DNA of 37,939 bases from Pseudonocardia sp. (GCA_026785945.1 JAJAZD010000127.1:1-37939); one strand, 5' to 3'; positions 8,991 to 17,798 are shown, counted from the first letter of the stretch. Numbers and translations are program-made. The notes: generated by a model not told the origin, from the letters alone.

Positions 8991-9034
8991 CGCGAGTCGG
9001 GGTCTGCGTGCGCGCGAGTCGGGGTCTGCGTGCG
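8991..9034. repeat. Perfect 22-bp tandem repeat, two copies
   Basis: CGCGAGTCGGGGTCTGCGTG plus CG occurs at 8991-9012 and again, without a gap, at 9013-9034. A degenerate partial copy (CGCAAGTCGGG) lies just upstream. It sits in the 540-bp non-coding stretch 8923-9462. Function unknown; two copies are too few to call a CRISPR or minisatellite array. Confidence 0.85.
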
Positions 9035-9066
9035 CCCTGCGCAGGCGCGAACCACCATGACCCCCA

Positions 9067-9115
9067 CGCGAGCGGCACTCCCGGGCGATAGGTTCGCGCG
9101 AGAGTGCCGCTCGCG
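9067..9115. repeat. 14-bp perfect inverted repeat around a 21-nt loop
   Basis: CGCGAGCGGCACTC (9067-9080) is the exact reverse complement of GAGTGCCGCTCGCG (9102-9115). It has the appearance of a dispersed intergenic hairpin element in an actinomycete genome, downstream of the phytase-like remnant on the minus strand. It could instead be that gene's old terminator. Confidence 0.8.
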
Positions 9116-9152
9116 CGGATCCGGGCCCTTCCGACCCGCAGGACCCTCGTGG

Positions 9153-9350
9153 TCAGCGCACAGCGACCGCGACGAACTGGGTGACCTGGGTCGGGGCGAA
9201 GTTGTCGTCGCTGACCAGCACCAGGGTGCGGGAGCCGTCGGCGCGGTCCGGGCCCCAGGCCATGCTCTCGATGTTGTCAACAGACCCGACCGGGAGGTCG
9301 GCGATGTCGCCGTCCGGGCCTCTGCGCGGGTCGACCGGCGGGCCTTCCCG
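9153..9350 (-). pseudogene. C-terminal remnant of a secreted esterase-like/phytase-like protein
   Basis: Reading the minus strand to the TGA at 9155-9153 gives GDIADLPVGSVDNIESMAWG, then PDRADGSRTLVLVSDDNF and APTQVTQFVAVAVR. This is the characteristic C-terminus of the family annotated as esterase-like activity of phytase (NIE-MAWGP and LVLVSDDNFAPTQVTQF). Only about 50-65 codons are recognisable. Upstream the frame becomes Pro/Arg-rich and runs into the promoter of the AraC gene, with no signal peptide or start. It is a 5'-deleted relic. The rest of 8923-9462 holds only the two repeats and the AraC promoter. Confidence 0.72.
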
Positions 9351-9434
9351 GTCGGGCCCCGGTTCGGGCCGGTCGGACGTTGGATGTCGAGGTGGAGATC
9401 GTCGTCCGGGGTCCTGAGCTCGGGTGCCCGCACG

Positions 9435-9462
9435 ATGTCGGTGCCGGGAGCTACGGTCACGC
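9435..9462 (+). promoter_or_regulatory. RecA-NDp (PafBC-type) promoter of the AraC-family gene
   Basis: ATGTCGGTG (9435-9443), an exact 8-nt spacer (9444-9451) and TACGGT (9452-9457) match TTGTCRGTG-N8-TANNNT with one mismatch at the first base. Five nt later comes GTG 9463. The spacing and position before the start codon are what a PafBC-activated, essentially leaderless promoter should show. Confidence 0.62.
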
Positions 9463-10209
9463 GTGGCCTATCGCGAGTTCCCGGCGCCGGTGACGCTGCG
9501 CGGCCTGGTCGAGTGCGGCTGGACGGCATCGCTCACGCCGCGGGAGTCTCCGCAGGTCCACGACGTGCTGCCCGACGGCTGTATGGACCTGGTCTGGACC
9601 GGCACCGGGCTCCTCGTCGCCGGACCGGACACGGGGCCGCATCCCGTTCGTCGCGAGCCGGGTGTGGCCGCCGCCGGCCTGCGGTTCGCTCCCGGGCAGC
9701 TGCCGGCGCTGCTCGCCGTTCCTGCGGCGGCGCTTCGCGACCAGCGCGTACCGCTCGCGGAGTTGCACCGCGACGCCGCACGCCGGGCCACCGATCGGTT
9801 GGAGCTCGGTGCCGCTGCGTCGGCGGTGCTGGCCGATCTCGCATGGGCCCTGCCCGGTCGGCCACCGGCCGTCGCGGTACGGGCCGTCGCCGTCCGGCTC
9901 GGCGCGGGCGCGTCGGCGGCGTCCACCGCCGACGCTCTCGGCTGGACCACCAGGTCGCTGCACCGCCGCTGTGTCGCCGCGTTCGGCTACGGCCCCGCCG
10001 TGCTCCGGCGGGTGCTGCGCTTCCGAAGGGCCGTCGCGCTGCTCCACGCCGGGATTCCCCCCGCCGAGGTCGCCGCCCGCGCCGGCTACGCCGACCAGCC
10101 GCACCTCTCGCGCGAGGTCCGGGCGTGGGCGGGGGTGTCGCCGGGTCAGGTCGCGAGCGGGGCGAACAGGTCCACGGTGTTGCCGTCGGGATCGTGGATC
10201 ACGGCGTAG
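9463..10209 (+). CDS. AraC-family transcriptional regulator (DUF6597-like N-terminus)
   Basis: 248 residues from GTG 9463. The N-terminal half begins AYREFPAPVTLRGLVECGWT and has VLPDGCMDLVWTGTGLLVAGPDT, typical of AraC-type proteins with a DUF6597-like sensor region. The C-terminal half (about 160-235) is a two-HTH AraC DNA-binding domain: LGWTTRSLHRRCVAAFGYGP then FRRAVALLHAGIPPAEVAAR and AGYADQPHLSREVRAWAGVSP. The tail SGANRSTVLPSGSWITA overlaps the 3' end of the convergent VOC gene by 64 bp. Target genes are unknown; the VOC gene is the nearest candidate. Its promoter matches the PafBC damage motif, so it may be a secondary regulator in that response (inference). Confidence 0.9.
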   Translation: MAYREFPAPVTLRGLVECGWTASLTPRESPQVHDVLPDGCMDLVWTGTGLLVAGPDTGPHPVRREPGVAAAGLRFAPGQLPALLAVPAAALRDQRVPLAELHRDAARRATDRLELGAAASAVLADLAWALPGRPPAVAVRAVAVRLGAGASAASTADALGWTTRSLHRRCVAAFGYGPAVLRRVLRFRRAVALLHAGIPPAEVAARAGYADQPHLSREVRAWAGVSPGQVASGANRSTVLPSGSWITA

Positions 10210-10550
10210 CGCTGCCCCCAGAACGCGTCGAACGGGGCGAGCTCACCGTGGTACCCGGCTGCGGTCAGTTCGGCGTGGAGCGCATCGACGTCCGCCGGGT
10301 CCGGGAGCGCGAAGGCGAGGCTCATGCGGCCCGCCCCCGCCGGGGGCGGCGTCCACCCGGGGTGGAACGAGCGGATCGTGTCGTCGGTGTCGAACGCGAG
10401 GCGCATCCCGCGGGCCAGCGCGACCTCGACGTGTGGTTCGTCGTCCGCGGACACCGGCGTGTCCAACCCCAGCCGTCGGTAGAAGGCAAGTGCCCGCGCC
10501 ATGTCCGCCACCACGATCCCGACCACGCCCAGCTGTGCGTCGACCGTCAT
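10146..10550 (-). CDS. VOC-family (glyoxalase/bleomycin-resistance-like) protein
   Basis: 134 residues forming one full VOC domain of two beta-alpha-beta-beta-beta units. Unit one opens LGVVGIVVADMARALAFYRRLGLDTP; unit two runs MSLAFALPDPADVDALHAEL to RYAVIHDPDGNTVDLFAPL. The terminal DPDGN-V-LF is the usual C-terminal metal-ligand strand. The substrate cannot be told from sequence; many such small proteins are annotated as glyoxalases without data. ATG 10550 follows TAGCGT by 8 nt. Its last 64 bp are read on both strands together with the AraC gene, a convergent arrangement that would give complementary mRNA 3' ends. Confidence 0.9.
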   Translation of the reverse strand: MTVDAQLGVVGIVVADMARALAFYRRLGLDTPVSADDEPHVEVALARGMRLAFDTDDTIRSFHPGWTPPPAGAGRMSLAFALPDPADVDALHAELTAAGYHGELAPFDAFWGQRYAVIHDPDGNTVDLFAPLAT

Positions 10551-10564
10551 GGAGCGGGACGCTA
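10551..10564 (-). promoter_or_regulatory. Leaderless -10 element of the VOC gene
   Basis: TAGCGT (10564-10559) is followed by 8 nt and ATG 10550. No ribosome-binding site is visible. Confidence 0.4.
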
Positions 10565-10610
10565 GAGGTCCCTGCCTCGGATGTCGTGATCAGATCGGAC
10601 ATCCGGTGCG

Positions 10611-10675
10611 GTGATCATCGATTCGGCGCGGAGCCCGGCCGGATCCGACCGGAAACGCGCCGAACCGGTGATCAC
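10611..10675. repeat. 20-bp near-perfect inverted repeat
   Basis: GTGATCATCGATTCGGCGCG (10611-10630) pairs with 10656-10675 with two mismatches across a 25-nt loop, and CCGG pairs occur within the loop. It lies downstream of arc, after the stronger terminator hairpin. It may be a secondary terminator or a dispersed repeat element. Confidence 0.7.
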
Positions 10676-10691
10676 TGCCGCGCACCGACGC

Positions 10692-10733
10692 GCCGACGGG
10701 CCCGACGCGGGATGCGCGTCCGGGCCCGTCGGC
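10692..10733 (-). terminator. Strong hairpin terminator after arc
   Basis: The arms 10692-10709 and 10715-10733 are complementary over 18 bp with one bulged base and a 5-nt loop. The hairpin begins 8 bp past the arc stop codon on the minus strand. It lacks a U-tract, as is common for actinomycete terminators. Confidence 0.65.
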
Positions 10734-10741
10734 GTGGCGAG

Positions 10742-12565
10742 CTACAGGTACTGGCCGGTGTTCGACGCGGTGTCGATCGCGCGGCCGGTGGCGTCGTTCT
10801 TGCCGGTGACCAGCGTGCGGATGTAGACGATCCGCTCCCCCTTCTTGCCCGAGATCCGCGCCCAGTCGTCGGGGTTCGTGGTGTTGGGCAGGTCCTCGTT
10901 CTCCGCGAACTCGTCGACGATCGCGTCGAGCAGGTGCTGCACCCGCAGGCCCGGCTGGCCGGACTCGAGCACCGCCTTGATCGCCGACTTCTTACCCCGG
11001 TCGACGATGTTCTGAATCATGGCACCGGAGTTGAAGTCCTTGAAGTACAGGATCTCCTTGTCACCGTTGGCGTAGGTGACCTCCAGGAACCTGTTCTCCT
11101 CGGTCTCGTCGTACATCCGCTCGACGACCCGCTCGATCATCGCGTCGATGCAGGCCTTGCGGTTGCCACCGAACTCCGCGATGTCGTCGATGTGGATCGG
11201 CAGCGTGGAAGTCAGGTACTTGGAGAAGATGTCCTGCGCCGCCTCGGCGTCCGGCCGCTCGATCTTGATCTTGACGTCGAGGCGTCCCGGCCGCAGGATC
11301 GCGGGGTCGATCATGTCCTCGCGGTTGGACGCGCCGATGACGATCACGTTCTCCAGGCCCTCGACGCCGTCGATCTCGGCGAGGAGCTGGGGCACGATCG
11401 TGGTCTCGACGTCGGACGACACGCCGGACCCGCGCGTGCGGAAGATCGAGTCCATCTCGTCGAAGAACACGATCACCGGGGTGCCCGCCGAAGCCTTCTC
11501 CCGCGCCCGCTGGAAGATCAGCCGGATGTGCCGCTCGGTCTCGCCGACGAACTTGTTGAGCAGCTCCGGACCCTTGATGTTGAGGAAGAACGCGCGACCC
11601 TCCTTGGGGTCGTCACCGCGGACTGCGGCGATCTTCTTGGCCAGCGAGTTGGCCACAGCCTTGGCGATCAGCGTCTTGCCGCAGCCGGGAGGGCCGTAGA
11701 GCAGAACGCCCTTGGGCGGGCGCAGCTCATACTCCTTGAACAGCTCCGCGTGCAGGAACGGCAGCTCCACGGCGTCGCGGATCTGCTCGATCTGACGGAA
11801 CAGGCCACCGATGTCGGAGTAGTCGACGTCGGGCACCTCCTCCAGCACGAGGTCCTCGACCTCGGCTTTGGGCACCCGCTCGTAGGCGTAGCCGGCCTTC
11901 GTGTCGACCAGCAGCGAGTCGCCGGGCTTGAGTGGCACGGCGCCGGGGTTGTCGTCGGTGCGGATCAGCGGCGCCGCCAGCCAGACGACCCGCTCCTCGT
12001 CGGCGTGCCCGATGACGAGCGCGCGACCCGCGAGCCCGTCCGTGGTGGGCTCGGACAGGACCTCGCGCAGGCCGCAGACCTCGCCGATGCGCTCGTAGTC
12101 CCCGGCCTCGACGACCGTCAGCGCCTCGTTCAGGCGCACCGTCTGACCGCTCTGCAGCTCCTCGGTGGACACCGCGGGCGAGACGGCGACCCGCATCCGA
12201 CGCCCCGAGGTGAACACGTCCACCGTCTCGTCGGGGTACCGCGCCAGGAACACGCCGTAGCCGCTGGGCGGCTGGGCGAGCCGGTCGACCTCCTCACGGA
12301 GCGCCACGAGCTGTCCGCGGGCCTCCTTGAGCGTCTCGGTCAGCTTCTCGTTGCGTGCCGAGAGCTGAGCGAGTCTGCTGGCCGCCTCCGCCAACCGCTG
12401 CTCGAGGACGCGCGTCTGCCGCGGCGACTCCGTGAGCTTGCGGCGAAGCAGACCCACCTCCTCCTCGAGGAAGCGGATCTGCGCGGTGGCCTCCGCGGGG
12501 CTGAGTTCCCCGCCGTCATGAGGGCCACCTGGTTCACGTCTGCCGGGACCGTCGTAGGGGTTCAC
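10742..12565 (-). CDS. arc: Proteasome-associated AAA+ ATPase Arc (Mpa)
   Basis: 607 residues from GTG 12565, chosen because AGGGAGG lies 5 nt upstream. The N-terminal coiled coil (about residues 20-85, [20 protein letters not shown] onward) captures Pup. Tandem OB domains follow (about 90-240, including [12 protein letters not shown]). The AAA+ module has Walker A GPPGCGKT, Walker [11 protein letters not shown] and the arginine-finger region ILRPGRLD. The C-terminus ends GQYL, the HbYX-like tail with penultimate Tyr that docks into PrcA and opens the gate. Arc unfolds pupylated proteins and feeds them to the core. It lies 103 bp downstream of trmI and is separated from dop by the AraC/VOC pair. 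Confidence 0.97.
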   Translation of the reverse strand: MNPYDGPGRREPGGPHDGGELSPAEATAQIRFLEEEVGLLRRKLTESPRQTRVLEQRLAEAASRLAQLSARNEKLTETLKEARGQLVALREEVDRLAQPPSGYGVFLARYPDETVDVFTSGRRMRVAVSPAVSTEELQSGQTVRLNEALTVVEAGDYERIGEVCGLREVLSEPTTDGLAGRALVIGHADEERVVWLAAPLIRTDDNPGAVPLKPGDSLLVDTKAGYAYERVPKAEVEDLVLEEVPDVDYSDIGGLFRQIEQIRDAVELPFLHAELFKEYELRPPKGVLLYGPPGCGKTLIAKAVANSLAKKIAAVRGDDPKEGRAFFLNIKGPELLNKFVGETERHIRLIFQRAREKASAGTPVIVFFDEMDSIFRTRGSGVSSDVETTIVPQLLAEIDGVEGLENVIVIGASNREDMIDPAILRPGRLDVKIKIERPDAEAAQDIFSKYLTSTLPIHIDDIAEFGGNRKACIDAMIERVVERMYDETEENRFLEVTYANGDKEILYFKDFNSGAMIQNIVDRGKKSAIKAVLESGQPGLRVQHLLDAIVDEFAENEDLPNTTNPDDWARISGKKGERIVYIRTLVTGKNDATGRAIDTASNTGQYL

Positions 12566-12668
12566 GGCGTCCTCCCTCCGCGTTCCGTTTCCATACGGTA
12601 CCTGCGAATGGGGATTGCGGCCCGCGGCGAACCGGTGATCCACCGCTCAGCCGGGAGATCCGGCGGGT

Positions 12669-14139
<1,471 letters not shown>

Positions 14140-14153
14140 CGCCGGCCAACGTA
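14140..14153 (-). promoter_or_regulatory. Leaderless -10 element of the first lipoprotein gene
   Basis: TACGTT (14153-14148), then 8 nt, then ATG 14139. Confidence 0.42.
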
Positions 14154-14192
14154 ACGGTGTCGCCCTCACCTCGCGCGCACCGGGTGCCGTGC

Positions 14193-14618
14193 TCAGGTGG
14201 GTACGAGCAGCCAGCGGCCGTCGATCCGGCGCAGTGTGTTGGTGCTGGTGCGGGGTACCCCGTCGAGGGTGGCCGTCCAGGTGATCTTGGCGTCCTCCCC
14301 GGTGACCGCGACCTCCTGGATCTGGACACTGGAGGCGATCCCGTCGGCGGTCTGGGCCGCGCCGGGCTCGGCGAAGATCGCCGCGAACGCGTCTTCGCAG
14401 GTGGGGGCCTTGACGCCCTTGGTCGCCAACGTCTCGAGCAGCCGCGCGGTCGTCTCCGGTGCGTTGACCGCGCAGACGGCGGTGAAGTCCCGGGCGAGCT
14501 GCGCCTCGTAGTAGCTGCGGAAGGCCTTCTCAGCCTGGGCCTGGGCTCCCCCGCCGGCGCAGGAACCCAGAGCGACGGCGAGTGTGGCGCCGACGAGCGC
14601 TGTGCGGATCCTTTTCAT
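14193..14618 (-). CDS. Putative lipoprotein, tandem paralogue
   Basis: 141 residues from ATG 14618 (GTG 14621 directly precedes it in frame). The signal MKRIRTALVGATLAVALGSC ends in lipobox LGSC. The mature domain opens AEKAFRSYYEAQLARDFTAVC and contains VNAPETTARLLETLATKGVK, CEDAFAA, GAAQTADGIASSVQIQEVAV and DGRWLLVPT. These segments align one-for-one with the 171-residue neighbour, showing a tandem duplication. It lacks that neighbour's Pro/Ala linker. Both keep two cysteines at equivalent positions in the domain, a possible disulphide. TAGGTT lies 7 nt before the ATG. It is divergent from the RecB-like nuclease gene. Confidence 0.85.
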   Translation of the reverse strand: MKRIRTALVGATLAVALGSCAGGGAQAQAEKAFRSYYEAQLARDFTAVCAVNAPETTARLLETLATKGVKAPTCEDAFAAIFAEPGAAQTADGIASSVQIQEVAVTGEDAKITWTATLDGVPRTSTNTLRRIDGRWLLVPT

Positions 14619-14631
14619 CACGAAAAACCTA
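14619..14631 (-). promoter_or_regulatory. Leaderless -10 element of the second lipoprotein gene
   Basis: TAGGTT (14631-14626), then 7 nt (TTTCGTG), then ATG 14618. It supports ATG over the in-frame GTG just before it. Confidence 0.42.
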
Positions 14632-14676
14632 CGGGGTGCCCGGCCCCCGCCGGGAGGGGGTCCGCGCCGACCGGGA

Positions 14677-14706
14677 GTGTCGGTGCGCTCACCTACCCTC
14701 ACGACC
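14677..14706 (+). promoter_or_regulatory. RecA-NDp (PafBC-type) promoter of the RecB-family nuclease
   Basis: GTGTCGGTG (14677-14685), an exact 8-nt spacer (14686-14693) and TACCCT (14694-14699) match TTGTCRGTG-N8-TANNNT at all but the first base. Seven nt later comes GTG 14707. A DNA-processing nuclease is a logical member of a damage regulon, and the activator genes pafBC are in this window. Confidence 0.75.
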
Positions 14707-15627
14707 GTGTCGGACTCCCTCGCAGCGGCCCCCGCCGATCCCGGCGCCGATCCCGCCGATCCCGCCGCACGCCCATGGCGCCGGCCGGCCCTGTCGCCGT
14801 CGCGGGCAGGGGACTTCAAGCAGTGCCCTCTGCTCTACCGCTTCCGCGCGATCGACCGGCTCCCCGAACGGCCCACCCGCGCTCAGGTCAGGGGCACCGT
14901 GGTGCACGCGGTGCTGGAGCGGCTCTACGAGCTGCCGGCGGTCCAGCGGGTGCCCGCCGCGGCCCGGGCGATGGTGTCACCGGCGTGGGAGGAGCTGACG
15001 GCGCTGGAGCCCGAGCTCGTCGGCCAGCTGTTCACCGGCTCCGACGACCCCGAGCTGCCCGGGTGGTTGGAGTCCGCGGGCGCGCTGCTGGAGGCCTATT
15101 TCCGGCTCGAGGATCCGCGCCGTCTCGAGCCGGAGGCCCGGGAGCTCCTCGTGGAGACCGAGCTCGACTCGGGCCTGCTCCTGCGGGGCTACATCGACCG
15201 CATCGACGTGGCGCCCACCGGGCAGCTCCGGGTGATCGACTACAAGACGGGGGCGGCGCCGCGTCAGGTCGCCGAGGCGCGGGCGCTGTTCCAGATGAAG
15301 TTCTACGCGCTGGCTCTGCTGCACCTGCGCGGCATCGTTCCCACCCAGCTGCGCCTGCTCTACCTCGCCGACACCGAGTCCTTGACCTACGAGCCGGACG
15401 AGGCGGAGCTCCGCCGCTTCGAGCGCACTCTCGACGCCATCTGGGTCGCCATCCTTGCGGCCGGCCGTACCGGTGACTTCCGCCCCAACCCCAGCCGGCT
15501 GTGCGACTGGTGCAGCCACAAGGCGCTGTGCCCGGCGTGGGACGGCACCCCGCCGGAGTATCCGGGCTGGCCGGAGGACCCGGCCGCGGCCGGCGCCGAG
15601 GAGACGCCGGTCGACCGCGCCGGGTGA
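14707..15627 (+). CDS. RecB-family PD-(D/E)XK nuclease with 4Fe-4S cysteines
   Basis: 306 residues from GTG 14707. A stand-alone PDDEXK nuclease of the RecB/Cas4-like superfamily. SPSRAGDFKQCPLLYRFRAID supplies the first cluster cysteine. GTVVHAVLERLYELP is the conserved His-containing helix. The catalytic core is LRGYIDRIDV with VIDYKTG (D...DYK), then FQMKFYALALLHLRG. The last three cysteines are in LCDWCSHKALCPAWDG, completing a four-Cys Fe-S site. Such enzymes are single-strand exonucleases thought to process DNA ends. There is no helicase domain. The promoter carries a near-perfect PafBC damage motif. The N-terminal Ala/Asp/Pro stretch (residues 5-25) is low complexity. Confidence 0.92.
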   Translation: MSDSLAAAPADPGADPADPAARPWRRPALSPSRAGDFKQCPLLYRFRAIDRLPERPTRAQVRGTVVHAVLERLYELPAVQRVPAAARAMVSPAWEELTALEPELVGQLFTGSDDPELPGWLESAGALLEAYFRLEDPRRLEPEARELLVETELDSGLLLRGYIDRIDVAPTGQLRVIDYKTGAAPRQVAEARALFQMKFYALALLHLRGIVPTQLRLLYLADTESLTYEPDEAELRRFERTLDAIWVAILAAGRTGDFRPNPSRLCDWCSHKALCPAWDGTPPEYPGWPEDPAAAGAEETPVDRAG

Positions 15628-15663
15628 GCCGCCGGGTGAGCCGCCGGGTGAGCCGCAGGGTGA
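15616..15663. repeat. 12-bp tandem repeat with an in-frame stop codon in each unit
   Basis: Two perfect copies of GCCGCCGGGTGA (15628-15639 and 15640-15651), one copy with a single mismatch (15652-15663) and an imperfect first copy (15616-15627) whose TGA is the nuclease stop codon. The 12-bp period keeps every TGA in the same frame. Confidence 0.8.
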
Positions 15664-15760
15664 AAGCCAGTGCGGGAGCCCCCGAGCGAGCCCGCTGAGC
15701 GAGCCGCGATGCCTGCCCCGGGCCGCGTGTCGTCCCGCGCGGCGAGGCACGATCGGTGAC

Positions 15761-16564
15761 GTGGCCGCCGACCCCGCACTCGAGCCCTACTACCTGGCCC
15801 TCGACGGCCCCGAGGGCGAGAGGTTCTCCGCCACCTTCTCCACCACCGGGCCGTGGTTCGCCGATGCCCAGCACGTCGGGCCGCCGTCGGCGTTGCTGGT
15901 CCGCGCGCTGGAGCGGTGCGACCCCCGGGAGGGCACCCAGCTCTCCCGCATCACGGTCGAGGTGCTCGGGCCGGTTCCGGCGGGCGAGGTGACTGTTCGG
16001 GCCGCCGTCGAGCGCCCGGGACGGGCGGTGGAGTTGCTCGCCGCGGAGATGACGGTGGGTGGCCGCGCGGTGCTGCGGGCCCGGGCGTGGCGCCTCGCCA
16101 CCGGCGACACCGCCGCGGTCGCACTCGGCGAGACGGCGCCGCTGGCCCCGCCGGCGCAGGCCATGCCCCGCGACGGACGCCCCGACGGCTGGTTGCCCGG
16201 CTTCATCGACACCCTGGAATGGCGCTGGCTTCACGGGTGGCTCGGCGATCCCGGACGGGGCGCGGTGTGGGCGCGCCAGCGGGTGGCGCTGGTGGCGGAC
16301 GAGGACCCCTCGCCACTGCAGCGACTCGCCGTGGTGGCCGACTCGGGCAACGGTGCTGCCGCTCCGCTCGACATCCGTGAGTGGTTGTTCGTCAACACCG
16401 AGCTGACGATGCACCTGCACCGCATGCCCGTCGGTGAGTGGATGGGCGTCGACGCGCAGACCGTCGTCGGGCCCACCGGGCTCGGCACGGTATCCGGCCT
16501 GCTGTTCGACGAGCGCGGCCACACGGGGCGTTCGGCCCAGGGACTCCTGGTGCGCCCACGGTAG
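15761..16564 (+). CDS. Thioesterase-family protein (double hot-dog, TesB/acyl-CoA thioesterase-like)
   Basis: 267 residues from GTG 15761. The pattern is that of actinobacterial double hot-dog thioesterases. The first half has FSATFSTTGPWFADAQHVGP and PSALLVRALERCDPREG, then SRITVEVLGPVPAGEVTVRA and AVERPGRAVELLAAEM. The second half has FIDTLEWRWLHGWLGDPGRG, LQRLAVVADSGNGAAAPLDI and WLFVNTELTMHLHRMPVGEW, ending DAQTVVGPTGLGTVSGLLFD. The likely activity is acyl-CoA hydrolysis; the chain specificity is unknown. CACGAT lies 7 nt before the GTG, a weak -10. It is convergent with hisG, leaving only 23 bp between the two stop codons. Confidence 0.82.
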   Translation: MAADPALEPYYLALDGPEGERFSATFSTTGPWFADAQHVGPPSALLVRALERCDPREGTQLSRITVEVLGPVPAGEVTVRAAVERPGRAVELLAAEMTVGGRAVLRARAWRLATGDTAAVALGETAPLAPPAQAMPRDGRPDGWLPGFIDTLEWRWLHGWLGDPGRGAVWARQRVALVADEDPSPLQRLAVVADSGNGAAAPLDIREWLFVNTELTMHLHRMPVGEWMGVDAQTVVGPTGLGTVSGLLFDERGHTGRSAQGLLVRPR

Positions 16565-16587
16565 TGGCGCGGGCAGGCAGCCGCCCG

Positions 16588-17487
16588 TCAGTCTCCGTTG
16601 CGGCCGTCCACCGCACGGCAGGAGCGGATCTCCGAGGTCAGGATCGCGCGCGCGCCGAGCGTGGCGAGATCGTCCATCACCTTGTTGGCGCTGTTCTTGC
16701 GCACCATGGTCCGCACGCCGAACCAGCCGTCCTCGGTGAGCCGGGACACGGTGGGGGCCTGCATTCCGGGAGCGATCCGTTTGGCCTGCTCCAGGACGTT
16801 CGCGGGGCAGTCGTAGTCGACCATCAGGTACTGACGGGCGTAGACGACGCCCCGCAGACGTTCGGTGAAGACGACCTTCTCGGACTTCACCTCGACGGTC
16901 TCCTCCCGGTCGGGACGCGGCTCCCGCTCGATGAGGGTGGCCTGGGACTCCGCGATCGGGTCGCCGAACGGGATGAGGCTGTGCTGGCGCAGGGTGCGGC
17001 CCGAGGACACCACGTCGGCGATGGCGTCGGCGAGGCCGAGCTGCACGGAGATCTCCACCGCGCCGTCGAGCTTGATGATGTCGGCACGCACCCGGTTGCG
17101 CGCCAGGTGCGCCCGCACGAGTCGGGGGTAGGAGGTGGCGATCTTCTTGCCTTCGAGGTCCTCGAGCACCCAGTCCCGGCCCTCGATGCCACCCGCCGGC
17201 GCGGCGAACCGGAACTTCGACACCCCGAACCCCAGCTTGATCACTGCTTTCACCTGGCTGCCCGACTCGTCCATCAGGTCCGCACCGGTGATGCCCAGGT
17301 GCAGGTCACCGGAGCCGACGTAGGTGGCGATGTCCTTGGGTCGCAGGTAGAAGAACTCGATCTCGTTCTCCTCGTCGAACATGCTGAGGTCGCGGGCGTC
17401 GGTACGCTGCCGGTAACCGCCCTCGCGCATCATGGTGGCCGCAGGTTCGGCCAGAGTGCCCTTGTTGGGCAATGCGATGCGCAACAT
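16588..17487 (-). CDS. hisG: ATP phosphoribosyltransferase HisG (long form)
   Basis: 299 residues from ATG 17487, with GGAGG about 4 nt upstream. HisG joins ATP and PRPP in the first step of histidine synthesis. MLRIALPNKGTL opens the first lobe; FFYLRPKDIATYVGSGDLHL and GITGADLM follow. The PRPP-binding segment is EISVQLGLADAIADVVSSGR. The C-terminal regulatory domain (about residues 215-290, from VVYARQYLMVDYDCP) makes this the long, homohexameric, histidine-inhibited form that does not need HisZ. hisE is 47 bp upstream in the same operon, as in mycobacteria. The C-terminal tail AVDGRNGD is slightly longer than usual. Confidence 0.97.
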   Translation of the reverse strand: MLRIALPNKGTLAEPAATMMREGGYRQRTDARDLSMFDEENEIEFFYLRPKDIATYVGSGDLHLGITGADLMDESGSQVKAVIKLGFGVSKFRFAAPAGGIEGRDWVLEDLEGKKIATSYPRLVRAHLARNRVRADIIKLDGAVEISVQLGLADAIADVVSSGRTLRQHSLIPFGDPIAESQATLIEREPRPDREETVEVKSEKVVFTERLRGVVYARQYLMVDYDCPANVLEQAKRIAPGMQAPTVSRLTEDGWFGVRTMVRKNSANKVMDDLATLGARAILTSEIRSCRAVDGRNGD

Positions 17488-17534
17488 GACGCCTCCTCGA
17501 TAGTGCGTGCGCTGCCGACGATGCAGCTGTTGAT

Positions 17535-17798
17535 CTAGAGGAACTTGTAGACGTCCTCCAGGGTGATACCCCGACCCAGCATGAGGACCTGGACCCGGTA
17601 GAGCAGCTGCGAGACCTCTTCGGCCAGCGCCGCGTCGGGCTCGTGCTCGGCCGCCAGCCACACCTCGCCGGCCTCCTCGAGCACCTTCTTGCCCTGCTCA
17701 TGAACGCCGGCATCCAGCGCCGACACGGTGCCCGATCCGTCGGGGCGGGTCGATGCCTTCTCGCTCAGCTCGGCGAACAGGCCATCAAAGGTCTTCAC
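17535..17798 (-). CDS. hisE: Phosphoribosyl-ATP diphosphatase HisE
   Basis: 87 residues. HisE hydrolyses PR-ATP to PR-AMP, the second step of histidine synthesis. It is an all-alpha MazG-like protein: [14 protein letters not shown], then [20 protein letters not shown] with the metal-binding EEAGE, and [20 protein letters not shown]. The start must be GTG 17798 because TGA lies in frame 9 bp upstream. AGGGG lies about 9 nt before it. It is the first gene of a two-gene operon with hisG. The 181-bp gap to the HAD gene shows no other feature I can support. Confidence 0.96.
   Translation of the reverse strand: MKTFDGLFAELSEKASTRPDGSGTVSALDAGVHEQGKKVLEEAGEVWLAAEHEPDAALAEEVSQLLYRVQVLMLGRGITLEDVYKFL

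Noticed and set aside
8991-9034. Tandem repeat considered as a CRISPR fragment.
   Set aside because: Two abutting copies without spacers and no cas genes; this is a simple duplication.
14707-15627. RecB-family nuclease considered as Cas4.
   Set aside because: The Cys pattern and fold are shared, but there are no other cas genes or repeats, and the gene is in its usual actinobacterial place near trmI and hisG.
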